Shown in pieces: positions 1 to 7,851 of a stretch of DNA of 43,014 nucleotides. Under the pieces are notes generated by a model. It was not told the DNA's origin. It saw nothing but the letters and a program-made list of their open reading frames with translations, and ran no database searches. Origin of the DNA: Gemmatimonas phototrophica (GTDB lineage Bacteria > Gemmatimonadota > Gemmatimonadetes > Gemmatimonadales > Gemmatimonadaceae); assembly GCA_945870175.1 (NCBI GenBank), contig CAMBRJ010000001.1, positions 1 to 43,014 of the forward strand. Direction: 5' to 3'. Within the stretch, counting starts at the first letter, position 1; each line of letters starts with the position of its first letter. Position numbers and translations under genes: made by a program.

Positions 1-668
1 GCGCCGTCTCGCAACACCGCCGCCTGCGGGGCGGTGTGCAGCAGCGCGCGCAGCGCGTCGCGCAGCGACTCCGCCGCATTTCTTATCCGGGCCGGAGCGA
101 TCGGCCCGTCGTCTTCCTCGGGGAAGTCGATGTCGTAGGCGATCAGCGCTTCGAGGTGAATGACGTCGTCGCGCAACGCGAGCAGACGCCGAGAGAGCCC
201 GCCATCCAGCTGCGATAGTGCCTGACGATGCATGGCCGTGGTGCGCGCGTCGATCAGATCGGCCACCGCTTCGGCCTGCACCAGATCCAGGCGGCCGTTC
301 AGCACCGCCCGCCGTGTGAACTCACCCGGCGTGGCCGGGCGCGCGCCCGCGGCCACGCAGGCGGCCAGCACCAGCGCCGGAACGACGTGACCGCCGTGTG
401 TGGCAATCTCCACCACCTCATCGCCCGTATACGAACGCGGCGCGGCAAACCAAGTGATCAGCGCGTCGTCGAGCGGTTCGCCGTTGGGGTGTCGTAGCGC
501 CACGCGGGTCGCGCGGCGCGGCTGCAGCCCGGATGCGCCAAGGGCGCGAGCGATATCGATCGCGCGCGCCCCCGACAGCCGGATCACCGCAATCGCCCCG
601 CGTCCAGCGGCCGTGGCAAGGGCAACGATCGTGTCGTCGCCACCAGGCAGCTGGCGGGCCGTCACCAC
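1..668 (-). CDS. mnmE: tRNA modification GTPase MnmE, N-terminal part (cut by window edge)
   Basis: MnmE works with MnmG to place the carboxymethylaminomethyl group on U34 of certain tRNAs. My translation of the minus strand gives the N-terminal tetrahydrofolate-binding domain: a start reading TARQLPGGDDTIVALATAAG, then GRGAIAVIRLSG and the block SYTGDEVVEIATHGG, then TPGEFTRRAVLNGRLDLVQA and the beginning of the helical domain. The reading frame stays open to base 1 and ends at VLRDG, just before where the G1 box of the GTPase domain would begin. Two adjacent in-frame GTG codons (668 and 665) are the possible starts. It begins 4 bases after the yidC stop, so it is probably the last gene of the rpmH-rnpA-yidD-yidC-mnmE transcript. 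No jag/khg gene lies between yidC and mnmE, unlike in many bacteria. Confidence 0.93.
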   Translation of the reverse strand, partial: MVTARQLPGGDDTIVALATAAGRGAIAVIRLSGARAIDIARALGASGLQPRRATRVALRHPNGEPLDDALITWFAAPRSYTGDEVVEIATHGGHVVPALVLAACVAAGARPATPGEFTRRAVLNGRLDLVQAEAVADLIDARTTAMHRQALSQLDGGLSRRLLALRDDVIHLEALIAYDIDFPEEDDGPIAPARIRNAAESLRDALRALLHTAPQAAVLRDG

Positions 669-672
669 GTCG

Positions 673-2376
673 TTATCCCCGCACAACCGGTGGTTGCGCC
701 TTCGTGCGCTCCCTCGAGATCAGCCACTGCTGCGGCAACGACGCGAGGTTCTGCACGAAGTAATAGAGATTGAGACCCGAGGCCATGTTGAAGAAAATCA
801 CCATCATCATGGCGGGCATCAGGTACATCATCATCTTCTGCTGCTCGTTCGCCTTCATGCCGCGCATGCCGATGTACGACAAGCCCATCGCCGTGATCGC
901 CACGAGCACCGGCAGCACGTAGAGCGGATCCTTGAGCGAGATGTCGGGGAACCACAGGAACGACACGCCGCGGAACTCGATCGTGTTCTGAAACACGAAG
1001 AAGAGCGCAAAGAACACCGGCAACGGAATCAGCATCGGCACACAGCCCGACAGGGAGCTGAACGGCGACATGCCGTGCTCCTTGTACACGCGCATCATTT
1101 CGGCCTGCAACTTGGTCGGATCGCCCTTGTACTTGGTCTGGATTTCGGCCAGGTACGGCTGAATGCGCTGCATTTGCATCGAGCTGCGCATGGCCTTCTG
1201 ATTCAACGGCCACAGAATGAGACGCACCGCTACGCCGAATACCACCAGAATCCAGCCATACGAAAGCCCAAGCGTCGACTTCATCCAGAGCAGTAGGCGA
1301 ATCACCATCGTGGCGAACGGCTGCACGACACCCTGCAACCAGCCGCCATACGGGTTCGACGTCTCGAACGAACGCCCGATCGCCTCGAGCCGCTCGTACT
1401 CCTGCGGACCGGCGTACACTTCGAACGCCACGGCGCCGCTCTTCAGCGAGGCGACGATCGTGGCTTCACTGCGCGTGGCCGCCTTCGCCACCCGCACACC
1501 GCCCGTAAAGTTCACCTCGGCGAAGCCGGGCACACCCTGCGGAGCGAGCACGCCCATCAGGAAGTACTTGTTCTTGGCCACGGCCCAGTTGATCGGACCC
1601 GCTTCGATACGTCGCTCGCCGGGATCGAGCGAGGCGAAGGTGACCCCTTTTGCATTCTGCTGATCGAGCTTGAAGGCGTACGCGAGATGCGACTGATCTT
1701 CGGTGGTGTCCGATTCCGACGAGCGAAAGCCGGGCGGCATGTCGATCAGTAAGAAGCTGTTCTCGGGCGCGCCCTGCACCGTCGCCGACACATTCACGCG
1801 GTAGCTGTCGGGCAGGAATGAGTACGCGATCGTGATGGCACGGGCACCGACGGTGGCGTCATAGCGCACCACGGCGCGGCCGTTCTCTTCGGTGCGCGTG
1901 CTGGTGAAGGTCTGCGCATTCAGCGCGACCGTGTCACCGGGCGACACGAGACGGAAGCTGAGCAACCGGTCGCCCGCCTTCGCGAGCTCCACCGGGCCGC
2001 CTTTGGTGCGCCCCTTGTTGGAGAGCGCGAGGTACTGCGGCATCTCCACGCCGATCAGCGCAGCGCCCCGGTTCGTGGTGCGGAAGATGGCCTGCGTGGT
2101 GGTGACCACGGCGGTATCGACGGGCATCACGACGGGCATCGCGACGGGCTGAGACGCCGCGATGACGGAGTCGGGCAGGGCGCTCAGGCCGGGCGCCGTG
2201 GCCGAGGCGGCGGCCGTGGCAGCCGCGGACGCCGCGACGACGGGAGTGCTGCTGGCGGAGTCTGTTACCGCAGTCTTGCTTCCGGGCGCCGGCACAGGCG
2301 ACGGGAAGAGAATCGGCGTCAGAATCAGGACCGCCGCCATCAGGACGACGGCGAGGGCGATGCGACGTGGTTCCAT
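673..2376 (-). CDS. yidC: Membrane protein insertase YidC
   Basis: YidC inserts and folds inner-membrane proteins, alone or with SecYEG. The 567-residue product has an N-terminal membrane anchor (MEPRRIALAVVLMAAVLILT), a low-complexity Ala/Pro linker, a large periplasmic beta domain, and a C-terminal Oxa1/YidC core from about residue 360 to the end with several membrane segments. The core carries the conserved hydrophilic-groove arginine in the segment AVRLILWPLNQKAMRSS. The open frame continues upstream to 2577, but that stretch overlaps yidD and is not YidC-like; the ATG at 2376 gives the expected cytoplasmic N-terminus. It lies 19 bases after yidD and 4 bases before mnmE, in the conserved origin-proximal order. 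The length and the periplasmic domain match the Gram-negative form of the protein. Confidence 0.96.
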   Translation of the reverse strand: MEPRRIALAVVLMAAVLILTPILFPSPVPAPGSKTAVTDSASSTPVVAASAAATAAASATAPGLSALPDSVIAASQPVAMPVVMPVDTAVVTTTQAIFRTTNRGAALIGVEMPQYLALSNKGRTKGGPVELAKAGDRLLSFRLVSPGDTVALNAQTFTSTRTEENGRAVVRYDATVGARAITIAYSFLPDSYRVNVSATVQGAPENSFLLIDMPPGFRSSESDTTEDQSHLAYAFKLDQQNAKGVTFASLDPGERRIEAGPINWAVAKNKYFLMGVLAPQGVPGFAEVNFTGGVRVAKAATRSEATIVASLKSGAVAFEVYAGPQEYERLEAIGRSFETSNPYGGWLQGVVQPFATMVIRLLLWMKSTLGLSYGWILVVFGVAVRLILWPLNQKAMRSSMQMQRIQPYLAEIQTKYKGDPTKLQAEMMRVYKEHGMSPFSSLSGCVPMLIPLPVFFALFFVFQNTIEFRGVSFLWFPDISLKDPLYVLPVLVAITAMGLSYIGMRGMKANEQQKMMMYLMPAMMMVIFFNMASGLNLYYFVQNLASLPQQWLISRERTKAQPPVVRG

Positions 2377-2395
2377 GGTCTGTATAGGGGAGCGC

Positions 2396-2608
2396 TCAGG
2401 GCACCGGATCAAATCCGCCGGGCCGGAACGGATGACAGCGCCCGATTCGGCGCAACGCCATCCATCCTCCGCGCAGCGCACCGTGACGCTCCAGCGCCTC
2501 GAGCGCGTACGCAGAACACGAAGGATAATAGCGGCAGGCGCCCCCGAAGATGGGCGACAGCGTGAGTTGGTACCCACGCACTACCAGCATGAACAGCTTC
2601 GCGATCAC
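2396..2608 (-). CDS. yidD: Membrane protein insertion efficiency factor YidD
   Basis: YidD is a small membrane-associated protein that helps YidC-dependent insertion. The 70-residue product contains the family signature: RGYQLTLSPIFGGACRYYPS followed by CSAYALEALERHGALRGGWM and RIGRCHPFRPGGFDPVP, including the conserved cysteines of the CRYYPSCS motif and the GRCHPF motif. The start chosen is GTG at 2608 (VIAKLFMLVV...), which places a short amphipathic N-terminus before RGYQ as in known family members; an internal ATG at 2590 is an alternative. The long upstream extension of the frame overlaps rnpA and does not resemble YidD. It starts 16 bases after rnpA ends and is part of the rpmH-to-mnmE cluster. 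Confidence 0.93.
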   Translation of the reverse strand: MIAKLFMLVVRGYQLTLSPIFGGACRYYPSCSAYALEALERHGALRGGWMALRRIGRCHPFRPGGFDPVP

Positions 2609-2624
2609 AGCGGACGAGTTGGAG

Positions 2625-2978
2625 TTACCGGGCGATGCGACGCACAGCCTGCAACACTTCGGCGCGCAGTGTCTCGAAGTTTCTCGTGTAAGCCACCGGA
2701 AGCACCTTGAACACAAGGTCCACCGGCGCCAGCCCAGGGAGTACTTCAAGACGGATGAGCTCACGGAGCCGGCGTTTCAGGCGGTTCCGCGCGACACCCG
2801 ACTGCTTGTACTTGGGTACCACAAAGCCAACGCGGGGAACGCCAAGAAGGGAAGACAGAGTGCGCACATCCAATGAGGCGGTGCGCACTCGCTTCCCTTC
2901 GTGTCGAACTCGCTCGAGATCGGACCCGCGCGTTAAACGTTGCGCGCGCGGGAACGACCGGGAATCAGGCGCCGGTAT
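2625..2978 (-). CDS. rnpA: Ribonuclease P protein component, probable non-canonical start
   Basis: RnpA is the protein subunit of RNase P, which trims the 5' leader of pre-tRNAs together with the RNA from rnpB (also in this window). The core is clear: VGFVVPKYKQSGVARNRLKR with the RNR motif, then RRLRELIRLEVLP. The conserved N-terminal helix (RLTRGSDLERVRHEGKRVRT) is encoded upstream of the first canonical start, a GTG at 2888, yet no ATG, GTG, TTG or CTG occurs in frame between the upstream TGA and that GTG. The only plausible initiator is ATA at 2978, giving 117 residues, the normal family length, and overlapping the end of rpmH by 14 bases. Starting at GTG 2888 would give 87 residues and lose the first helix. 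A sequencing error is also possible. Product certain, start uncertain. Confidence 0.85.
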   Translation of the reverse strand: MPAPDSRSFPRAQRLTRGSDLERVRHEGKRVRTASLDVRTLSSLLGVPRVGFVVPKYKQSGVARNRLKRRLRELIRLEVLPGLAPVDLVFKVLPVAYTRNFETLRAEVLQAVRRIAR

Positions 2979-3129
2979 ACTTCGTCGGGATCTGGACGGT
3001 CAACACCTTGCGGCCCTTGCGGCGACGACGGGCGAGCACCTCACGGCCCCACTTCGTCTCCATACGCGCACGGAAACCGTGCTTGCGGACTCGCTTGGTG
3101 TTACGCGGATTGTATGTGGGCTTGCCCAT
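2965..3129 (-). CDS. rpmH: 50S ribosomal protein L34
   Basis: L34 is a small basic protein of the large ribosomal subunit. The 54-residue product has the family pattern: an N-terminal TYNPRNTKRVRKHGFRARM, then a long basic helix ending in LARRRRKGRKVLTV. The ATG at 3129 gives MGKPTYNP; the upstream open frame is not L34-like. The C-terminus (QIPTKYTGA) is slightly longer than the typical 44-46 residue protein. It is the first gene of the minus-strand cluster leading to rnpA, yidD, yidC and mnmE, and is divergent from dnaA as in most bacteria. Confidence 0.97.
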   Translation of the reverse strand: MGKPTYNPRNTKRVRKHGFRARMETKWGREVLARRRRKGRKVLTVQIPTKYTGA

Positions 3130-3246
3130 AGTAATGCTCGAGGTAACGCGGGATGAATCGCGGCGGGTCGACTTGAATTTCTCAGCACCCGCACCACCCA
3201 CGCGACCTCACAGCCGCGGTGTGGCAGAGTCCTGACCTAGCCTTAC

Positions 3247-3276
3247 AAATTACTCGCGCGAGTGGCGTGAGGTCAA
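3247..3276 (-). promoter_or_regulatory. Candidate promoter for the rpmH-rnpA-yidD-yidC-mnmE cluster, with a palindrome in the spacer
   Basis: On the minus strand TTGACC (3276-3271, five of six matches to the -35 consensus) is followed after 18 bases by TAATTT (3252-3247, three of six matches to -10). The spacer and first -10 base contain the perfect 12-base palindrome ACTCGCGCGAGT (3252-3263), which could be an operator or chance. The leader to the rpmH ATG at 3129 would be about 110 bases. This is pattern matching only. Confidence 0.35.
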
Positions 3277-3387
3277 CCCCGCCAAGTACACCCGTGACAA
3301 CGATTTGCCCTCGTCCGCCGAATCCGAACACCGACTTGCTTGCGCTCACGAATGGGAGGCTGGTGTCACGTCGCTGACGCGATTGAC

Positions 3388-3396
3388 TTATCCACA
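3388..3396 (+). promoter_or_regulatory. DnaA box, perfect consensus TTATCCACA
   Basis: TTATCCACA is the strongest DnaA-binding 9-mer. It is the only perfect box I found in the rpmH-dnaA gap (3130-3470). It lies about 75 bases upstream of the dnaA ATG and overlaps TTGACT (3384-3389), which could serve as a -35 element, so an autoregulatory role at the dnaA promoter is as likely as an origin role. The rest of the gap shows only the rpmH promoter candidate described separately. Confidence 0.75.
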
Positions 3397-3470
3397 CACA
3401 CGCGTAACCTTCGCCGCCCCCGCCTGATTCTCGCCACTGGCCGGGGCCGCCAGAACCCCCTCCCCACGTC

Positions 3471-4889
3471 ATGTCCCTTACGCCTGCCGAAACCTGGGAT
3501 CGCCTGCGCCAACGCGCACGCCAGGTCCTCCCGGAGCAGACGTATCGCACCTGGCTCGAGCCCACCGATGCCCTCGGTGTGGAAGGCGACACCCTGCTCA
3601 TTGGCGCCCCAGATCAGTTTTCCGCAGACTGGAACGAATCCAAGCACGCAGATCTGCTGACCAGCTTCGCCGCCGTCGCCCTCGGGCACCCCATGAAGGT
3701 GCGCTTCAAGGTGGCCGAAGAACGCATGGGACGCGTACAGATGGACATGTTCGTGCAGCCGCCGCCAACCCCTGTGGTGGCGCCACGAACAGCACATCAA
3801 CAACGCCTGTCGGCGCCACTGAACCCCAGGTATACGTTCGACCAGTTCGTCATCGGCAAGTCGAACGACGTCGCCGCCGCCGCCGCCCAGGCCGCCGCCC
3901 AAGCGCCAGGCAAAGTCTACAATCCGCTCTTTATCTACGGCGAAACCGGACTCGGCAAGACGCACCTCATGCAGGGCATCGCCCACGAGCTGCTCACACG
4001 CACCCCCACGCTGCGCCTCGCCTTCGTCGGGACCGAGCAGTTCACCAATGAGTTCATCAACGCGATTCAGACCGGACAGATGGGCGATTTCCGGCGCCGC
4101 TTCCGGGAAATCGACCTCCTGCTGGTCGACGACGTCCAGTTTCTGAAGGGGAAGGAATCCACTCAAGAAGAATTCTTCCACACCTTCAATGCCATCTATG
4201 AGGCCGGTCGTCAGATCGTCCTCACCTCCGACCGGCCACCCAAGGACATCCCCGGACTCGAGGCCAGACTGGTCTCCCGGTTCGAGTGGGGCATGGTCGC
4301 CAATGTCGATGCCCCCGATCTGGAGCACCGGATCGCGATCCTCCGCAAGAAGGCGAGCCTCGACCACCTCGAGCTCACCATCCCCGACGAGGTCATCGAA
4401 TTCATCGCCCAGCATGTGAAGTCGTCGGTGCGTGAGCTGGAAGGCTCCATCATCAAGCTCCTGGCGTACGCATCCCTCAAGCACCGCGAGATCTCCATCG
4501 AACTGGCCCGCGAAGCGCTTCGCGACAAACTCAAAAGTGCCACGACCTCGGATTTCCCCGATATCCCACCCACCACGATCACCGTGGCCACCATTCAACA
4601 GGTGGTCTCGCGCGAATGGGGCGTTACCCCAGACGGGCTACGCTCGAAAACCCGGACCAAGCAGCTCACCACCCCACGCCAGATCGCGATGTATCTGTGC
4701 CGGGAGCTGTTGGCGCTCCAGCTGGTCGAAATTGGCAACGCCTTCGGCGGACGCGATCACTCCACCGTGATCCATTCGCTCGATCGGGTGGCCGAGGATA
4801 TGGGCCGAGAACCCGGTTTTGCCGACCGGGTGCTGAAGGTGCGAGGCATGTTGGAAACGCTCCGATCCACTGGACAACTCGGCACCTGA
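3471..4889 (+). CDS. dnaA: Chromosomal replication initiator protein DnaA
   Basis: DnaA binds DnaA boxes at oriC, forms an ATP-dependent oligomer, melts the origin and recruits the replicative helicase. The 472-residue product has domain I at about residues 1-75 (ETWDRLRQRARQVLPEQTYR), a short domain II, and an AAA+ domain III with Walker A GETGLGKTH near residue 157 and Walker B LLLVDDVQF near 216-224. Domain IV has the DNA-binding signature GGRDHSTVIHSLDRV near the C-terminus. ATG at 3471 gives the standard MSLTPAETWD beginning. It is divergent from rpmH and followed after 230 bases by dnaN. A perfect DnaA box upstream suggests autoregulation. Confidence 0.98.
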   Translation: MSLTPAETWDRLRQRARQVLPEQTYRTWLEPTDALGVEGDTLLIGAPDQFSADWNESKHADLLTSFAAVALGHPMKVRFKVAEERMGRVQMDMFVQPPPTPVVAPRTAHQQRLSAPLNPRYTFDQFVIGKSNDVAAAAAQAAAQAPGKVYNPLFIYGETGLGKTHLMQGIAHELLTRTPTLRLAFVGTEQFTNEFINAIQTGQMGDFRRRFREIDLLLVDDVQFLKGKESTQEEFFHTFNAIYEAGRQIVLTSDRPPKDIPGLEARLVSRFEWGMVANVDAPDLEHRIAILRKKASLDHLELTIPDEVIEFIAQHVKSSVRELEGSIIKLLAYASLKHREISIELAREALRDKLKSATTSDFPDIPPTTITVATIQQVVSREWGVTPDGLRSKTRTKQLTTPRQIAMYLCRELLALQLVEIGNAFGGRDHSTVIHSLDRVAEDMGREPGFADRVLKVRGMLETLRSTGQLGT

Positions 4890-5119
4890 GTCCCCAGTCG
4901 TCCACATCGCCGAGCATCTTTCCCCCCATTCTCGGGCCCGGATGTGCAGGAATGCGGAGAAAAAGCACTACTCGACATGGAATGCACATGACTCGGCATG
5001 GCGGAAGTGCTTTGGCACATGTAGCTTGCGGCGTTTGTAGACAAGCCCACACGCCCTGCTGCTACTACCAGTTTTATCTCTAAAACTCTTTTTAACAGCA
5101 GTCCTTCCACACAACGGGC
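4890..5119 (+). other. Candidate replication origin (oriC) between dnaA and dnaN
   Basis: This 230-base gap has no gene. From left to right it contains: a DnaA-box-like TCGTCCACA (4898-4906, two mismatches); the inverted repeat AAAGCACT/AGTGCTTT (4962-4969 and 5006-5013); RCATG pentamers at 4975, 4986, 4996 and 5017, spaced 11, 10 and 21 bases; TGTAGACAA (5036-5044), which on the other strand is TTGTCTACA, two mismatches from a DnaA box; a GC-rich spacer; CTGCTGCTACTA (5056-5067), whose complement reads 3'-GAC-GAC-GAT-GAT like a DnaA-trio; and an AT-rich stretch (about 5070-5098). That order matches the basal unwinding layout known from Bacillus subtilis. The absence of strong DnaA boxes is the main weakness. 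The AT-rich stretch could instead simply be the dnaN promoter. Confidence 0.5.
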
Positions 5120-6232
5120 ATGCGCTTCACGATCTCGCGCGAGAAACTCCAAGAAGGACTCGCGGCGGTAACCGCCGCCGTACCGGCCAAGACGACCTTG
5201 CCGGTCCTGTCGAACCTGCTCGTCGAAACCACCGAGCGCGGGATTCGTCTGTCCGCGACCGACCTCGATATTGCCGTCAGCACGGAAGTCAGTGCCGACG
5301 TCGAAACGCCAGGGGCGATCACGATTCCCGCCAAGAAACTCAGCGAGATCGCGCGCGAACTGCCGCCGTCTCCCGTAAAAGTTTCGGCCAGCGGTGAACA
5401 GCGCGTCACCATCGAATGCGGGCGATCCCGGTTCAAGCTGCTTGGACTGCCACGCGATGAGTTTCCAACGTTCCCCACCGTGCGCTTCAATGAGTCGTGG
5501 CGCGTGAAATCGGGCGAACTCCAAAAGCTCATTTCGCATGTCGCCTTCGCGGTGAGCACCGAAGAGTCACGACCCATTCTCAATGGCGTGCTCTGGGAGC
5601 TCCGCGAGGATCGCATGCGCATGGTGGCCACCAATGGGCACCGCCTGTCGAAGATGGAATTGCCGGTGGAATCGAGTAGCGCCCCTCCAGGTGATCTGAT
5701 CGTGCCGCCCAAGGCGCTCGAGCAGATCAAGCGTCTCTTCCCCGCCGAAGAAGAACTCGAGATTGCGCGCGGTGAAAATCATCTCGGTTTCCGATCGCCG
5801 TTTACATCGGTGTTCACCCGCCTCATCGAAGGCCCGTATCCGAACTACGAACAGGTCATTCCGAAGGACAACGATCGCTTCTGCCTGTGCGACAAGGCCG
5901 CGCTCACCAGTGCGCTGAAGCGCATGAGCGTGATCGCGTCGGATCAGACCCACCGCATCAAGATGTCGTTCAACACCGGCATGTTGAAGTTCAGCGTCAC
6001 CACGCCAGACCTGGGCGAAGCCTCCGACGAACTGCCCGTGAATTACAATGGCGACCAGCTCGATATCGGCTTCAATGCTACGTATCTACTGGAGATCCTG
6101 CGCTATATGCCCACGGAGCAGGTACGCCTCACGTTTAAGGCGCCAGAACGCGCGGCCACGATCGAACCTGAAGGCTGGGATGATCCGGCCAAGTATCTCT
6201 GCTTAGTGATGCCGTTGCGCTTGATGGACTAA
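5120..6232 (+). CDS. dnaN: DNA polymerase III sliding clamp (beta subunit)
   Basis: DnaN forms the ring-shaped dimer that tethers DNA polymerase III to DNA and serves as a docking platform for other replication and repair proteins. The 370-residue product shows the three-domain clamp: MRFTISREKLQEGLAAVTAA at the start, LPVLSNLLVETTERGIRLSA in domain 1, RPILNGVLWELREDRMRMVA in domain 2, and the C-terminal YLCLVMPLRLMD, close to the classic PMRL ending that forms part of the protein-binding pocket. The ATG at 5120 gives the usual N-terminus. recF does not follow; the next gene is a convergent lipoprotein whose stop is only 24 bases away. Confidence 0.98.
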   Translation: MRFTISREKLQEGLAAVTAAVPAKTTLPVLSNLLVETTERGIRLSATDLDIAVSTEVSADVETPGAITIPAKKLSEIARELPPSPVKVSASGEQRVTIECGRSRFKLLGLPRDEFPTFPTVRFNESWRVKSGELQKLISHVAFAVSTEESRPILNGVLWELREDRMRMVATNGHRLSKMELPVESSSAPPGDLIVPPKALEQIKRLFPAEEELEIARGENHLGFRSPFTSVFTRLIEGPYPNYEQVIPKDNDRFCLCDKAALTSALKRMSVIASDQTHRIKMSFNTGMLKFSVTTPDLGEASDELPVNYNGDQLDIGFNATYLLEILRYMPTEQVRLTFKAPERAATIEPEGWDDPAKYLCLVMPLRLMD

Positions 6233-6256
6233 TAATCAGCGCCATGCCGATAGCTG

Positions 6257-7171
6257 TCAGCGCTGTCGTTCCGCCCGGATCTCTACCCGTTGCAGCACCT
6301 GCTGCGATCGTGGCGTTCCGGGCGGAATGCGTTCCATGAGCTGCATGGTGAGTGTGCTGGTTCCCTGTAGCGTCTCTAGGATACCCGTGCGCGCGGCAAT
6401 CTCGAGGCGTTGCGACCCTGACCCTGTGCCGATCAGTTCGAAGGCCCGAAACGCAGTGCCGCCTTTGCCTTCCAGTTTCGTCGTCATCTCCCGACGTACG
6501 ACTAGCGTTTCTCGCGACACCGTGGCCAACGTGGAGCGCGTGGTCGTATAGACCGTGAGCGGCACGCCGTTCCGACACACTAACGTCACGGTGCTGTCGC
6601 GCCACTGATCGCCCTCCCCAACGCCGTCGGGGATGCGCACGAGGAGCTCACGCGCCAGCTGCATGGCACTCACCTCGGGACGATCGCACTCATTCGCCAA
6701 CGGCGGACGGGCGACCACGCGTAGATTCGTGCTGTCGATGAGGGCGTCGATCAGCAACAGCGATGATCGTGAGAGTGCCGAGGCCGATACGGCCAACGGC
6801 TCAGTGCTTTCGGCGATGCTGCTGCGCACCGTGAACGAATCCACCTGTCCCGATCCGCGCAGCGCGCCGGTAGCCGTTCGCTCGAAGGACATCGACACGA
6901 GCGTTCGCGTGTCAATGCGTTGTTCATCGGAGACACCAGCCGGCATCGCGGCCCCGCTGACTTTCAGGCGGGTCACCGCCGATATGGTCCAGTCAGTACG
7001 CGGTTGCGAGCGCGGCAGCAGCACGCGAGTGCTGGTGATCGGCGCTGGCGGTGTGGGCGCCGTCACGACCGGACTCGGCGTGGGTGATGGCGCGGCCGCC
7101 CCAGGTGCGCAGGCTAGCATCAGCATAGGGCCAGCCACACACCATGCGGCCAAACGAGCCATGGATGTCAT
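6257..7171 (-). CDS. Putative lipoprotein of unknown function
   Basis: I do not recognise this 304-residue protein. The ATG at 7171 gives a short signal peptide (MTSMARLAAWCVAGPMLMLAC) whose end, LMLAC, fits a lipobox with lipidated Cys21; a GTG at 7192 would add seven residues. After the cysteine comes a Pro/Ala/Thr-rich linker, then a region rich in Thr, Ser, Arg and Val with repeated beta-type patterns (for example LRVVARPPLANECDRPEVSA), suggesting a soluble envelope domain. Cys at ECDRP and LVCRNG may form a disulphide. It is convergent with dnaN and is followed upstream by rnpB on the same strand. A role at the cell envelope is inferred only from the signal. Confidence 0.8.
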   Translation of the reverse strand: MTSMARLAAWCVAGPMLMLACAPGAAAPSPTPSPVVTAPTPPAPITSTRVLLPRSQPRTDWTISAVTRLKVSGAAMPAGVSDEQRIDTRTLVSMSFERTATGALRGSGQVDSFTVRSSIAESTEPLAVSASALSRSSLLLIDALIDSTNLRVVARPPLANECDRPEVSAMQLARELLVRIPDGVGEGDQWRDSTVTLVCRNGVPLTVYTTTRSTLATVSRETLVVRREMTTKLEGKGGTAFRAFELIGTGSGSQRLEIAARTGILETLQGTSTLTMQLMERIPPGTPRSQQVLQRVEIRAERQR

Positions 7172-7232
7172 CGGTTCAATACCACGTGCCACTCCACTGG
7201 AAACTCCGTGAGGGGTTCCGAGATCTCATGGA

Positions 7233-7658
7233 AAGTCGCCGGCCTATAAGCCGGGTTCTGTCAGTGCTGACATACGCAAGCGCACACCAACACCGGACGG
7301 TCATTCCTCTCGGCGTGCAGTCACCCACACGCTCCAGCAGCCTACCCGCGACTCGACGTCTTGCGACGTCCTTGCGAGACGGGTCATCTCTCGCCGCTTA
7401 TTTGGCCTTGCTCCGACTGGGGTTTACCGAGCCACCTTCGTTACCGAAGGCGCGGTGGGCTCTTACCCCACCCTTTCACCCTTACCGCAGCATCGGTTGC
7501 CCAATGACACGGCGGTTTGCTTTCTGTTGCACTGTCCGTCGCACGAAGCTCACGCCGCATGCGCCCAGGCGTTACCTGGCAGTCTACCCTGTGGAGCCCG
7601 GACTTTCCTCGGTGCCTGAACTTGCGCCCAGACATCGCGACCATCCGGCCGGCGACCA
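7233..7658 (-). ncRNA. rnpB: RNase P RNA (catalytic subunit), bacterial type A
   Basis: The minus strand carries the conserved P4-forming segments of RNase P RNA: GAGGAAAGTCCGGGCTCC near the 5' end (about 7593-7612) and ACAGAACCCGGCTTATAGGC near the 3' end (about 7243-7262). The ends pair as helix P1: GTCGCCGGCC (7656-7647) is exactly complementary to GGCCGGCGAC (7244-7235). The length of about 425 bases fits a type A RNA. The ends are estimated from P1 and may be off by a few bases. On the minus strand TTATAT (7681-7676) is a possible -10 element. Its partner rnpA is also in this window. Confidence 0.95.
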
Positions 7659-7851
7659 ATCCATGAGAACAAGAAATATAACCGGCCAGCCTACACACCC
7701 GTATCGTGGTGCGGTTCTACTGCGAACGAATACATCCTATCGCCACACAGTGACGGCATAATGACGACAGTACGGTAGCCTCTCGTCGTGATCGGCCCGC
7801 TGTACCCGCAGCGCCGGCCCGTGCACAAACACTCCGCTGGGGGAGGTGCGT

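Noticed and set aside
3366..4598. Long minus-strand open frame of 410 codons opposite dnaA
   Set aside because: It is antisense to a certain dnaA gene and has no recognisable motif; open frames on the opposite strand are expected in GC-rich coding sequence.
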